Shown piece by piece: positions 57,777 to 64,000 of a stretch of DNA of 64,000 bases. Made by a program: the position numbers and the translations under genes. Source of the stretch: Polynucleobacter sp. TUM22923 (GTDB lineage: Bacteria; Pseudomonadota; Gammaproteobacteria; Burkholderiales; Burkholderiaceae). The notes under the pieces are model-generated. The model was not told the origin of the DNA and searched no databases. It worked only from the letters and a program-made list of their open reading frames with translations. Location of the stretch: assembly GCF_030295705.1 (NCBI RefSeq), contig NZ_AP027274.1:1612001-1676000 (forward strand), given 5' to 3'. Position 1 is the stretch's first letter, and the number at the start of each line of letters is the position of its first letter.

Positions 57777-58106
57777 ATGAATTTAAAGATTAATAGCCGT
57801 CATGTCGAAGTTTCCCCAGCAATGCGTACCCATCTTGAAGCTGGGTTAGCCAAAATTCGTAAGCACTTTGATCACGTTCTCGATGCATCTGCCTTTCTTA
57901 TCGTGGATAACGCTAAAGAAAAAGATTTACGGCAAACTGCTGAAATTACACTTCATCTAAAGGGCAAGGAGCTTTTTGCTCAATCACATCACGCTGATCT
58001 TTATCACGCCATGGACTCGGTGGTCGAGAAACTAGAACGCCAGGTTGTGAAACATAAAGAAAAGATTCAAGATCATCATCACGAAAAAAACTTTGAGCAA
58101 TCATAG
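57777..58106 (+). CDS. hpf: Ribosome hibernation promoting factor, short form
   Basis: This 109-residue protein of the HPF/YfiA family (MNLKINSRHVEVSPAMRTHL) binds the 30S decoding region and silences ribosomes in slow growth. It is the short form, with no C-terminal dimerisation domain. It ends in a His-rich, charged tail (DHHHEKNFEQS). A good SD (AGGAG) lies upstream. In its usual setting it follows rpoN, which is missing here. Confidence 0.94.
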   Translation: MNLKINSRHVEVSPAMRTHLEAGLAKIRKHFDHVLDASAFLIVDNAKEKDLRQTAEITLHLKGKELFAQSHHADLYHAMDSVVEKLERQVVKHKEKIQDHHHEKNFEQS

Positions 58107-58119
58107 TTGTCAGGGCACC

Positions 58120-58125
58120 TATAAT
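58120..58125 (+). promoter_or_regulatory. Possible -10 box directly upstream of ptsN
   Basis: A perfect TATAAT lies 8 nt before the ptsN ATG, predicting a start at or within 2 nt of the ATG and hence a leaderless mRNA. A 7-bp inverted repeat (CAGGGCA at 58111-58117 with TGCCCTG at 58137-58143) brackets the box and the start codon. No -35 at normal spacing is convincing. Confidence 0.4.
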
Positions 58126-58133
58126 CATCGAAT

Positions 58134-58592
58134 ATGAATGCCCTGACTGATCTTTTTACTATAGACCGCATTGCCTTAAATAGCCCCTGCATCAACCGGG
58201 CCGAGGCATTTGCGGCTGTAGGCCAACTCTTCTCCACCCAAGTAGGTCTTCAAGCTGATGCGATAGTAGCCTTTCTTAATGCACGCGAAGATCTGGGCTC
58301 CACTGCACTGGGTGCTGGTGTTGCCATTCCACATGGCCGCGTTAAAGGCTTAAAGCAACCCATTGCAGCCTTTTTTAAACTCCAAGAGCCGATTGACTTT
58401 GCCTCCCCTGATGGTGAGGCTGTTTCTATTCTGATTTTTTTGTTGGTACCTGAAAAAGCGACCCAGCAACACCTTGAGATCTTGTCCTCAATTGCGCAAT
58501 TGCTTTCAGATCCAAGTGCACGCAAGACACTCGCCTCTGAAGATGATCCAAAAAGGGTTTGCGAGCTTTTGCAATCTTGGGGCTCGGCATGA
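58134..58592 (+). CDS. ptsN: Nitrogen-PTS enzyme IIA (EIIA-Ntr)
   Basis: This 152-residue regulatory phosphocarrier has the active histidine His67 in [13 protein letters not shown] and the family core [20 protein letters not shown]. It is the output of the nitrogen-type phosphotransferase system, which affects K+ homeostasis and stress responses. The ATG at 58134 has no SD, and a TATAAT lies just upstream. hprK overlaps by 4 nt. Confidence 0.95.
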   Translation: MNALTDLFTIDRIALNSPCINRAEAFAAVGQLFSTQVGLQADAIVAFLNAREDLGSTALGAGVAIPHGRVKGLKQPIAAFFKLQEPIDFASPDGEAVSILIFLLVPEKATQQHLEILSSIAQLLSDPSARKTLASEDDPKRVCELLQSWGSA

Positions 58593-59578
58593 TGACGCAA
58601 CCACTCCTGCTAGCGGGAGTGACTGCCCAGCAAATCTTTGATGACAATGCGTCAGAGTTAAAGCTCTCTTGGGTCGGTGGACTTGAGGGGGCTGACCGCA
58701 CCTTTCCACCAGAGGCTGTCAAAGCCGCTGCAGCTAGCTCAGACTTAGTTGGCCACTTGAATCTCATTCATCCCAGCCGAATTCAGATTTTTGGGGAACA
58801 AGAGGTCGTTTATCACGCAGAGTTAGATCAAAAACAAAGACAAGATCAAATTGCCAGCCTCATTTCTAAAACGCCACCCTGTGTAATTGTGGCTGATGGC
58901 AAGACAGCTGATGCGGACCTTCAGCTATTTTGTCAAAGGTCCTCAACACCCTTGTTCACAACGACTATTTCTGCTGCTGAGGTGATTGATCATTTGCGCA
59001 CCTATCTGACTAAGATTGGCGCACCACAGATCACCATGCATGGTGTATTTATGGACATCCTTGGTTTAGGCGTGTTGATCATTGGGGAGTCAGGCCTAGG
59101 GAAAAGTGAACTAGGCTTGGAACTCATTTCTCGAGGTCATGGCTTGGTTGCGGATGATGCGGTAGATTTTGCGCGCCTTGGACCGGATTACATTGAAGGC
59201 CGTTGTCCAGTCATCCTGCGCAATTTACTAGAGGTGCGCGGATTGGGTTTGTTAGATATTCGGACGATTTTTGGCGAAACTGCCGTACGGCGTAAATTGA
59301 AATTACGTCTGATCGTGCAACTAGTCCGCCGCAACGATGGAGAGTTTGAACGTCTACCGCTAGAAACTCAACATATTCCTGTTCTGGGTGTCCCCATCAG
59401 AACTGTCAAAATTCAAGTGGCTGCAGGAAGAAACTTAGCCGTTTTAGTCGAGGCGGCAGTACGCAATACGATCTTACAATTACGCGACATTGACACTCTA
59501 AAAGAGTTTATTGAGCGCCAGCGCTTGCAGATGACTGTAGAGGCTGAGTCCACTAAATCACAAGGACGCCTGATTTAA
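58589..59578 (+). CDS. hprK: HPr kinase/phosphorylase
   Basis: HprK phosphorylates a serine of HPr-type carriers. The P-loop GESGLGKSE starts near residue 166, and the catalytic loop [11 protein letters not shown] is near residue 190. The signature [15 protein letters not shown] follows. The frame opens at 58559 inside ptsN, but ATG at 58589 overlaps the ptsN stop by 4 nt and gives 329 or 330 residues, the normal start. No ptsH gene for its substrate is in the window. Confidence 0.95.
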   Translation: MMTQPLLLAGVTAQQIFDDNASELKLSWVGGLEGADRTFPPEAVKAAAASSDLVGHLNLIHPSRIQIFGEQEVVYHAELDQKQRQDQIASLISKTPPCVIVADGKTADADLQLFCQRSSTPLFTTTISAAEVIDHLRTYLTKIGAPQITMHGVFMDILGLGVLIIGESGLGKSELGLELISRGHGLVADDAVDFARLGPDYIEGRCPVILRNLLEVRGLGLLDIRTIFGETAVRRKLKLRLIVQLVRRNDGEFERLPLETQHIPVLGVPIRTVKIQVAAGRNLAVLVEAAVRNTILQLRDIDTLKEFIERQRLQMTVEAESTKSQGRLI

Positions 59579-59579
59579 T

Positions 59580-60470
59580 ATGCAAATCAATCTGATTACC
59601 GGCATCTCTGGCTCAGGTAAATCAGTTGCACTCAGGGCATTTGAAGATGCTGGCTACGATTGCGTTGACAACCTTCCAGTGACATTACTGGAAAGTCTCA
59701 TCACTACGCTGGAAAAAGAGATGAGTGAGCGCGTAGCCGTGGCGATAGACGCTCGGCGCGGTCAATCTTTGACAGAGCTCCCCAAAATACTAGAAAACTT
59801 GCGTACCCATCACCAGGTAAGAGTTGTATTTTTAAATGCGGATACCAACACCCTCATACAGCGCTTCTCAGAAACACGTCGACGTCACCCGCTCTCCGGA
59901 AAAACCCAACAAACGCAAGCAGCCACGCTAATTGAAGCTATTGATAAAGAACGTAACCTTCTAGAGCCGCTGCGAACGCAAGCACACAGCATCGATACGA
60001 GTAACCTGCCAGCACATGCATTGCGATCTTGGATACAAGATTTACTTAAAGATAAACCTCTTGGATTAACAGTCGTATTTGAATCCTTTGGATTTAAAAA
60101 AGGAGTGCCTAGTGAAGCAGATCTGGTCTTTGATGTGCGCTGCCTGCCCAACCCCCACTATGACAAAGCATTGCGTCCGCTCACCGGAAAAGATCAGCCT
60201 GTAAAAGAATTTTTAGAGCAGATTCCGGAAGTCATCAGCATGGAAAAAGACATTACTCAGTTTATTGAGAAATGGCTGCCTCACTATATTGCAGATGGAC
60301 GCAGTTATCTGACTGTCGCCATTGGCTGCACCGGTGGACAGCATCGCTCTGTCTATCTTGTCACTCGTATTGCCGATCACTTTTATGCAAAAAAAGACTT
60401 AGCGGCATTACAGATTAACTTTCTTAGTCGTCACCGTGAGCTAGACTCAATCCCTGCAGTAGTAATTTAA
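59580..60470 (+). CDS. rapZ: RNase adapter protein RapZ
   Basis: RapZ (296 aa) has the P-loop GISGSGKSVALRA at residues 8-20 and a second conserved segment FGFKKGVPSEADLVFDVRC. Its C-terminal domain carries AIGCTGGQHRSVYL. In E. coli it guides RNase E to the small RNA GlmZ and so controls glucosamine-6-phosphate synthase. GlmZ is not expected in betaproteobacteria, so the target here is unknown. Its 3' end overlaps mutY tail-to-tail by 47 nt. Confidence 0.95.
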   Translation: MQINLITGISGSGKSVALRAFEDAGYDCVDNLPVTLLESLITTLEKEMSERVAVAIDARRGQSLTELPKILENLRTHHQVRVVFLNADTNTLIQRFSETRRRHPLSGKTQQTQAATLIEAIDKERNLLEPLRTQAHSIDTSNLPAHALRSWIQDLLKDKPLGLTVVFESFGFKKGVPSEADLVFDVRCLPNPHYDKALRPLTGKDQPVKEFLEQIPEVISMEKDITQFIEKWLPHYIADGRSYLTVAIGCTGGQHRSVYLVTRIADHFYAKKDLAALQINFLSRHRELDSIPAVVI

Positions 60471-61563
60471 TTGGCTGCGGCAAGCCGTATTTACCAAGCT
60501 GCTTCAAAGAAACCCACCTTAGATTTTCACTAGAAAATTCTAGCGCTTGGTTGGCTGACACATGCCAGATTTGCATCCATAAACGTCTATGCGTAAAGAC
60601 ATGCTTAATCCGCTCACCTTGGATATTGATCTTGCAGTGTCGACCGATAGTTAGGTGATCTTCTTCCGGTAACGTCAGCGCAAGCAGGGCTTTACCTGTC
60701 ATTTGAAATGAGCCTACCTCATTCAAACCCTTTGCCCTCCAGGGAGATTCGGGCAGAGACCAGAGGCCGCCCCAGATTGCTTTAGGAGGACGTTTTTGCA
60801 ACAAGACAGCGTTTCCTCTTCGCAATACCATCATGTCGCAATCTAACTCTGGAGACTTTACTTTGGGAGCTTTGCGAGGTAACTGTAAAACTTGATCACT
60901 TAAATTTGCTTGGCACTGTTTTTCGAATGGGCATTTCTGAGCTCCGCTAATGCATACTGGCTTTCGAGAAGTGCACCAAGTTGCACCGAAGTCCATCAGT
61001 GCCTGGGTATATACCGGCATATCATCGCGATGTTTTGGGAGGAGTTGCTCAGCTAGACTCCACAATAGATCATTTACTGCCTTCTCCTGAAGTGCGCCCT
61101 CAACCCCAAAAAGGCGAGCCAAGATGCGCTTGACGTTAGCATCCAAAATGGGTGCTCGCTCTTGAAAAGCAAAAGCGGCAATTGCGCCTGCTGTTGAACG
61201 TCCAATCCCTTTTAACTGCTCGAGCAGCAAAGGATCGCTTGGAAATTTTCCTGAAAAGCGTTCCATCACCTCAATAGAACAAGCATGCAAGTTTCTCGCG
61301 CGCGAGTAGTAACCTAATCCAGCCCATTCAGCCAAGACATCATCGACTGGTGCCGAAGCCAATTTTTTTACCGTCGGAAAGCGTTTCATAAAGCGTGGAT
61401 AACGCTCTAAGACGGTAGCCACTTGCGTTTGTTGCAACATAATTTCGGAAACCCAAACAGCATATGGATCTTTGACACCTTGCCAGGGCAATCCTTCGCG
61501 CCCATCCACTTGATGCCAAGCAATGAGTTTTTGAAAAAAATTGCTAATCAGCGTTTTTGACAT
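60424..61563 (-). CDS. mutY: A/G-specific adenine glycosylase
   Basis: MutY (379 aa) removes adenine mispaired with 8-oxoguanine. The catalytic glutamate lies in VSEIMLQQTQ. The HhH-GPD region (LKGIGRSTAGAIAAFAF) has its aspartate in PILDANVKRIL. A C-terminal Nudix-like 8-oxoG recognition domain follows. The 4Fe-4S cysteines are Cys197, 204, 211 and 217, spaced C-X6-C-X6-C-X5-C. The usual spacing is C-X6-C-X2-C-X5-C, so there are four extra residues between the second and third ligands. The start overlaps mutM by 16 nt. Confidence 0.95.
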   Translation of the reverse strand: MSKTLISNFFQKLIAWHQVDGREGLPWQGVKDPYAVWVSEIMLQQTQVATVLERYPRFMKRFPTVKKLASAPVDDVLAEWAGLGYYSRARNLHACSIEVMERFSGKFPSDPLLLEQLKGIGRSTAGAIAAFAFQERAPILDANVKRILARLFGVEGALQEKAVNDLLWSLAEQLLPKHRDDMPVYTQALMDFGATWCTSRKPVCISGAQKCPFEKQCQANLSDQVLQLPRKAPKVKSPELDCDMMVLRRGNAVLLQKRPPKAIWGGLWSLPESPWRAKGLNEVGSFQMTGKALLALTLPEEDHLTIGRHCKINIQGERIKHVFTHRRLWMQIWHVSANQALEFSSENLRWVSLKQLGKYGLPQPIKLLLQGLSLAHGDD

Positions 61564-62384
61564 TTAATACAAAAATATGTGGAGCGTTGACCTTGCACAA
61601 TTTGTCTAATCGGGGTCTGACAAACTTTACATGCCTGATCTTTACGATCATAAACTTTCGTTTGCATCATAAAGTGGCCTGGATCGCCGGCGCTATTCAC
61701 AAAATCTTTTAGCGAACTGCCTCCAGCAGCAATCGCTTTTTTCAGAATGGAACGCACTGCAGCGGCCAAACGAGAGCACTGAGGACGGGTTAACTTACCG
61801 GCCGCCTTAGCGGGATGAATTCCAGCTTCAAATAAACTTTCTGAGCAGTAAATATTACCTACACCGACTACTGCTTGGCCAGCCAATAAAAATTGCTTCA
61901 CCGCAACACTCCGCTTACGAGACTGCCGATACAAAATCTCTGTACCCAGCTCATCTGCAAACTCTGGGGATAATGGCTCAACTCCTAATTTTTGTAACAG
62001 GGTATTTTTCTCGACAGGTCCTGCCGATTTAGGGTGCCATAGAACAGCGCCAAATTTACGTGGGTCATGCAAACGCAAGCTCAACTCATCAAACTCAAAT
62101 GTGACGCGGTCATGCGTCTTGAGGACATCGCTACTGGGCAATACGCGCAGAGTTCCGGTCATGCCCAAATGAATAAGCAAATAACCCGCATCCATTTCAA
62201 TTAATAAGTACTTTCCACGACGCTCAATTCCCCAGACTTTCTGCCCTGGCAGCCATTTTCCTAGCTGCGCAGGGACTGGCCAACGTAAGCGGCCATCAAT
62301 GACATTAACTGCACTGATGGTTCGCCCATTTAAATGGGGTTTGATACCCAAACGGGTAACTTCGACTTCGGGGAGTTCTGGCAT
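61548..62384 (-). CDS. mutM: Formamidopyrimidine-DNA glycosylase
   Basis: Fpg (278 aa) excises 8-oxoguanine and nicks the strand. The catalytic N-terminus PELPEVE follows the initiator Met. A helix-two-turn-helix (VGVGNIYCSESLFEAGIHP) and the C-terminal zinc finger (CKVCQ ... CIKCQ) are intact. mutM and mutY form a two-gene repair operon. The ATG has no SD and is divergent from the TPR-LolB gene across 29 nt. Confidence 0.97.
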   Translation of the reverse strand: MPELPEVEVTRLGIKPHLNGRTISAVNVIDGRLRWPVPAQLGKWLPGQKVWGIERRGKYLLIEMDAGYLLIHLGMTGTLRVLPSSDVLKTHDRVTFEFDELSLRLHDPRKFGAVLWHPKSAGPVEKNTLLQKLGVEPLSPEFADELGTEILYRQSRKRSVAVKQFLLAGQAVVGVGNIYCSESLFEAGIHPAKAAGKLTRPQCSRLAAAVRSILKKAIAAGGSSLKDFVNSAGDPGHFMMQTKVYDRKDQACKVCQTPIRQIVQGQRSTYFCIKCQKR

Positions 62385-62413
62385 GAATGCATTGTAGATT
62401 CGCGGATTAGAAT

Positions 62414-63907
62414 ATGCTTATGATTCCATTTTTTATAAAATCGCACTTTCGAGATTTATTACTCGCCTCCAGCCTAGGAATCTGCCTTTTTACCGGCCAG
62501 GCCCTTGCCAAAACCAATAGTATCGAAAGCGGTGAGGCCATATTTGAGGTTTTGGCCTCTGAAATTGCCCTGCAACGCGGAGAAGCCGGTCTTGCCTATA
62601 AAACCTATCTGGAACTCGCACGCCAACTAGATGATCCACGCCTTGCACAACGGGCCATGGAAATCGCCATTAACGCAGGCGCTCCCGATCTAGCCCTTCA
62701 GGCGGCTCAAACCTGGGATGGGCTTGCTGGTCCTAAGCAGACCAAACCAAAAGAAGTGTTGATCACTCTCTTAATCTTAAATCAGCGTTGGTCAGATGCC
62801 GTACAACCCGCTATCGCCCTCTTACGTCAGCAAACCCCAGCACAACGAGAAATCACACTCCAGCAAATTCAAGCATTGCTAGCCAAAGCAAAAGATGAGT
62901 CGGAGGCATTGCGGGCTTTCTACGAAATTGTTTCAACTCAGAAACCTCTCCCAAAAGATTTAGGACTCATGTACACCTACGCTATGTCTGCCGAAAAGGC
63001 TGGACAAATTGACGTGATGGAAAAAACATTGCGCGAAATCTTGCGTATCGACCCCAATAATGTCAATAGTTTGAATGCGCTTGGGTACGCTATGGCTGAT
63101 CGCAATCAAAAGCTACCCGAGGCATTAAAGCTCATTAGTAAAGCGCATCAGCTATCACCCAAAGATGGTTTTATTTTAGACAGTCTAGGTTGGGTGAACT
63201 TTCGCATGGGTAAAAATGCGCTGGCGTTAGAACAACTTGAGCAAGCATTTACTATCAAACCTGAAGCAGACATTGCCGCCCATATTGGCGAAGTCCTATG
63301 GGTAACGAATCGACCTACCCAAGCGGAGGCTATTTGGCGCAAAGGCCAACTACTCGACGCTAACAATCCTACACTTAAAGAAACAGTAAAACGCTTAAAG
63401 CCAGATTGGTCTGTTGCGGATACCGCCCTCAAGGGCACGTGGGACGGGCGTTTCTCGGTGAAGGTTACCGGGCTTACCGAAGGAAATAATCAAGGTGGCT
63501 CGGGTGGATTTTCACTAACTCAAGATGCACTCATTGATGTACTTGAAATTCGGAACCCTATGGGTGGATCGATTGCAAAAATAACGATTAAGCCAGGTGA
63601 AGCTATCTTAGAGCGTGATGGGCAAATAGTGACTGCGATTGATGCAGACACTCTGATTCAGAATACCTTAGGACTGCCTTTACCAGCGCGTGGATTATCG
63701 GACTGGCTTAGAGGAAATATTCGTCCAGGAACTAACGCTAGTGTTGAACGAAATACGCAAGGTCAAGTTGATAAAATTACTCAAGACGGCTGGATTCTCA
63801 ACTACGTCTGGGGAAATTCTCAGCGCTTAGAAAAACTCACGATGACGCGTAGCTCCAATGTTGGGTCGATTGATATTCGCCTCATTTTTGATGCCTCGAA
63901 TGACTGA
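62414..63907 (+). CDS. TPR protein fused to a LolB-like lipoprotein-insertion domain
   Basis: This 497-residue protein has an N-terminal signal peptide with a likely signal peptidase I site after GQALA (residue 32). A TPR-rich region spans about residues 35-335 (LGYAMADRNQKLPEAL; LDSLGWVNFRMGKNALALEQ). A LolB-like domain covers about residues 340-495 (GTWDGRFSVKV, LEIRNPMGGSIAKI, GLPLPARGLSDWLRG). LolB normally receives lipoproteins from LolA and inserts them in the outer membrane as a lipoprotein itself. The only cysteine near the signal (Cys24, after LGI) does not form a good lipobox. In relatives the TPR and lolB genes are separate neighbours before ispE. Confidence 0.88.
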   Translation: MLMIPFFIKSHFRDLLLASSLGICLFTGQALAKTNSIESGEAIFEVLASEIALQRGEAGLAYKTYLELARQLDDPRLAQRAMEIAINAGAPDLALQAAQTWDGLAGPKQTKPKEVLITLLILNQRWSDAVQPAIALLRQQTPAQREITLQQIQALLAKAKDESEALRAFYEIVSTQKPLPKDLGLMYTYAMSAEKAGQIDVMEKTLREILRIDPNNVNSLNALGYAMADRNQKLPEALKLISKAHQLSPKDGFILDSLGWVNFRMGKNALALEQLEQAFTIKPEADIAAHIGEVLWVTNRPTQAEAIWRKGQLLDANNPTLKETVKRLKPDWSVADTALKGTWDGRFSVKVTGLTEGNNQGGSGGFSLTQDALIDVLEIRNPMGGSIAKITIKPGEAILERDGQIVTAIDADTLIQNTLGLPLPARGLSDWLRGNIRPGTNASVERNTQGQVDKITQDGWILNYVWGNSQRLEKLTMTRSSNVGSIDIRLIFDASND

Positions 63908-64000
63908 AGAAAATTCTACAAATAGTCTTTTCAAAGATGGCTTGCAACTACGCTGCCCAGCAAAACTCAATCTCTTTCTTCATATTGTTGGGCAACGTTC
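63900..64000 (+). CDS. ispE: 4-diphosphocytidyl-2-C-methyl-D-erythritol kinase (3' end missing)
   Basis: The first 33 codons of a GHMP kinase run off the right edge. The segment LRCPAKLNLFLHIVGQR is the family N-terminus of IspE, which phosphorylates CDP-ME in the MEP isoprenoid pathway. The ATG at 63900 overlaps the stop of the TPR-LolB gene by 8 nt. The lolB-ispE order is the usual one in betaproteobacteria, which supports both calls. Confidence 0.88.
   Translation, partial: MTEENSTNSLFKDGLQLRCPAKLNLFLHIVGQR

Overview
The window is a 64 kb piece of a bacterial chromosome, almost certainly from a betaproteobacterium of the Burkholderiaceae. The best fit is Polynucleobacter or a close freshwater relative. 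The reasons are moderate base composition, very tight gene packing with many 1-30 nt overlaps or gaps, and characteristic gene orders: corC-lnt-glyQS-gmhB-plsC, rsmA-pdxA-surA-lptD opposite amgK-murU, dusB-fis-purH-ruvCAB, ubiE-Tim44-ubiJ-ubiB, and kdsD-kdsC-lptCAB-hpf-ptsN-hprK-rapZ. The genus is inferred from gene content and was not checked by a search. I see no phage, insertion sequence, CRISPR array, tRNA or rRNA gene.

Layout. 1-6.8 kb (+): end of corC, then lnt, glyQ, glyS, gmhB, plsC. 6.8-12.6 kb (-): lptD, surA, pdxA, rsmA. 12.6-16.8 kb (+): amgK, murU (cell-wall sugar recycling), pepP and a ubiquinone hydroxylase. 17.0-22.2 kb (+): dusB, fis, purH, ruvC, ruvA, ruvB. 22.2-26.8 kb: tyrS (-), anmK (+), erpA (-), argC (-), rpsI (-). 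26.8-28.4 kb: rplM (-), a 400-base non-coding gap holding a candidate small RNA (-), an OsmC-family gene (+), and the RNase P RNA (-). 28.4-43.9 kb, all (-): pyrC, glycerate kinase, Atm1-type ABC exporter, nudB, aspS, DUF502, ubiB, ubiJ, Tim44-like, ubiE, DUF971, and a 1280-residue FAD/Fe-S oxidoreductase. 44.0-47.3 kb (+): ilvA, a 5'-nucleotidase, queF. 47.4-49.1 kb (-): ssb, MFS transporter. 49.1-52.0 kb: uvrA (+). 52.0-54.0 kb: K+/H+ antiporter (-). 54.0-60.5 kb (+): kdsD through rapZ. 60.4-62.4 kb (-): mutY, mutM. 62.4-64.0 kb (+): a TPR-LolB fusion and the start of ispE.

How the genes work together. Much of the window builds the outer membrane. lptA/B/C/D transport LPS, kdsC/kdsD and gmhB make its core sugars, surA folds porins and LptD, lnt completes lipoproteins, the LolB-domain protein inserts them, and plsC makes phospholipid. 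anmK, amgK and murU recycle peptidoglycan sugars. A second theme is ubiquinone (ubiE, ubiJ, ubiB, a UbiH-like hydroxylase). A third is DNA repair (ruvABC, uvrA, mutM, mutY, ssb).

Most of the window is housekeeping. The most interesting part is the rplM-osmC gap. On the minus strand it carries a compact three-hairpin RNA of about 100 nt with an intrinsic terminator and unpaired anti-Shine-Dalgarno tracts. A perfect FNR-type palindrome, TTGAT-N4-ATCAA, lies just upstream of its promoter. It may be related to a known betaproteobacterial small RNA family, but its apparent oxygen-type control and its matches to the ribosome-binding sites of ssb, argC and the Tim44-like gene deserve testing. Next in interest are the TPR-LolB fusion without a lipobox, an unusual cysteine spacing in the MutY iron-sulfur loop, the absence of rpoN from its usual place after lptB, and several divergent or internal genes whose -10 boxes imply leaderless or near-leaderless mRNAs.
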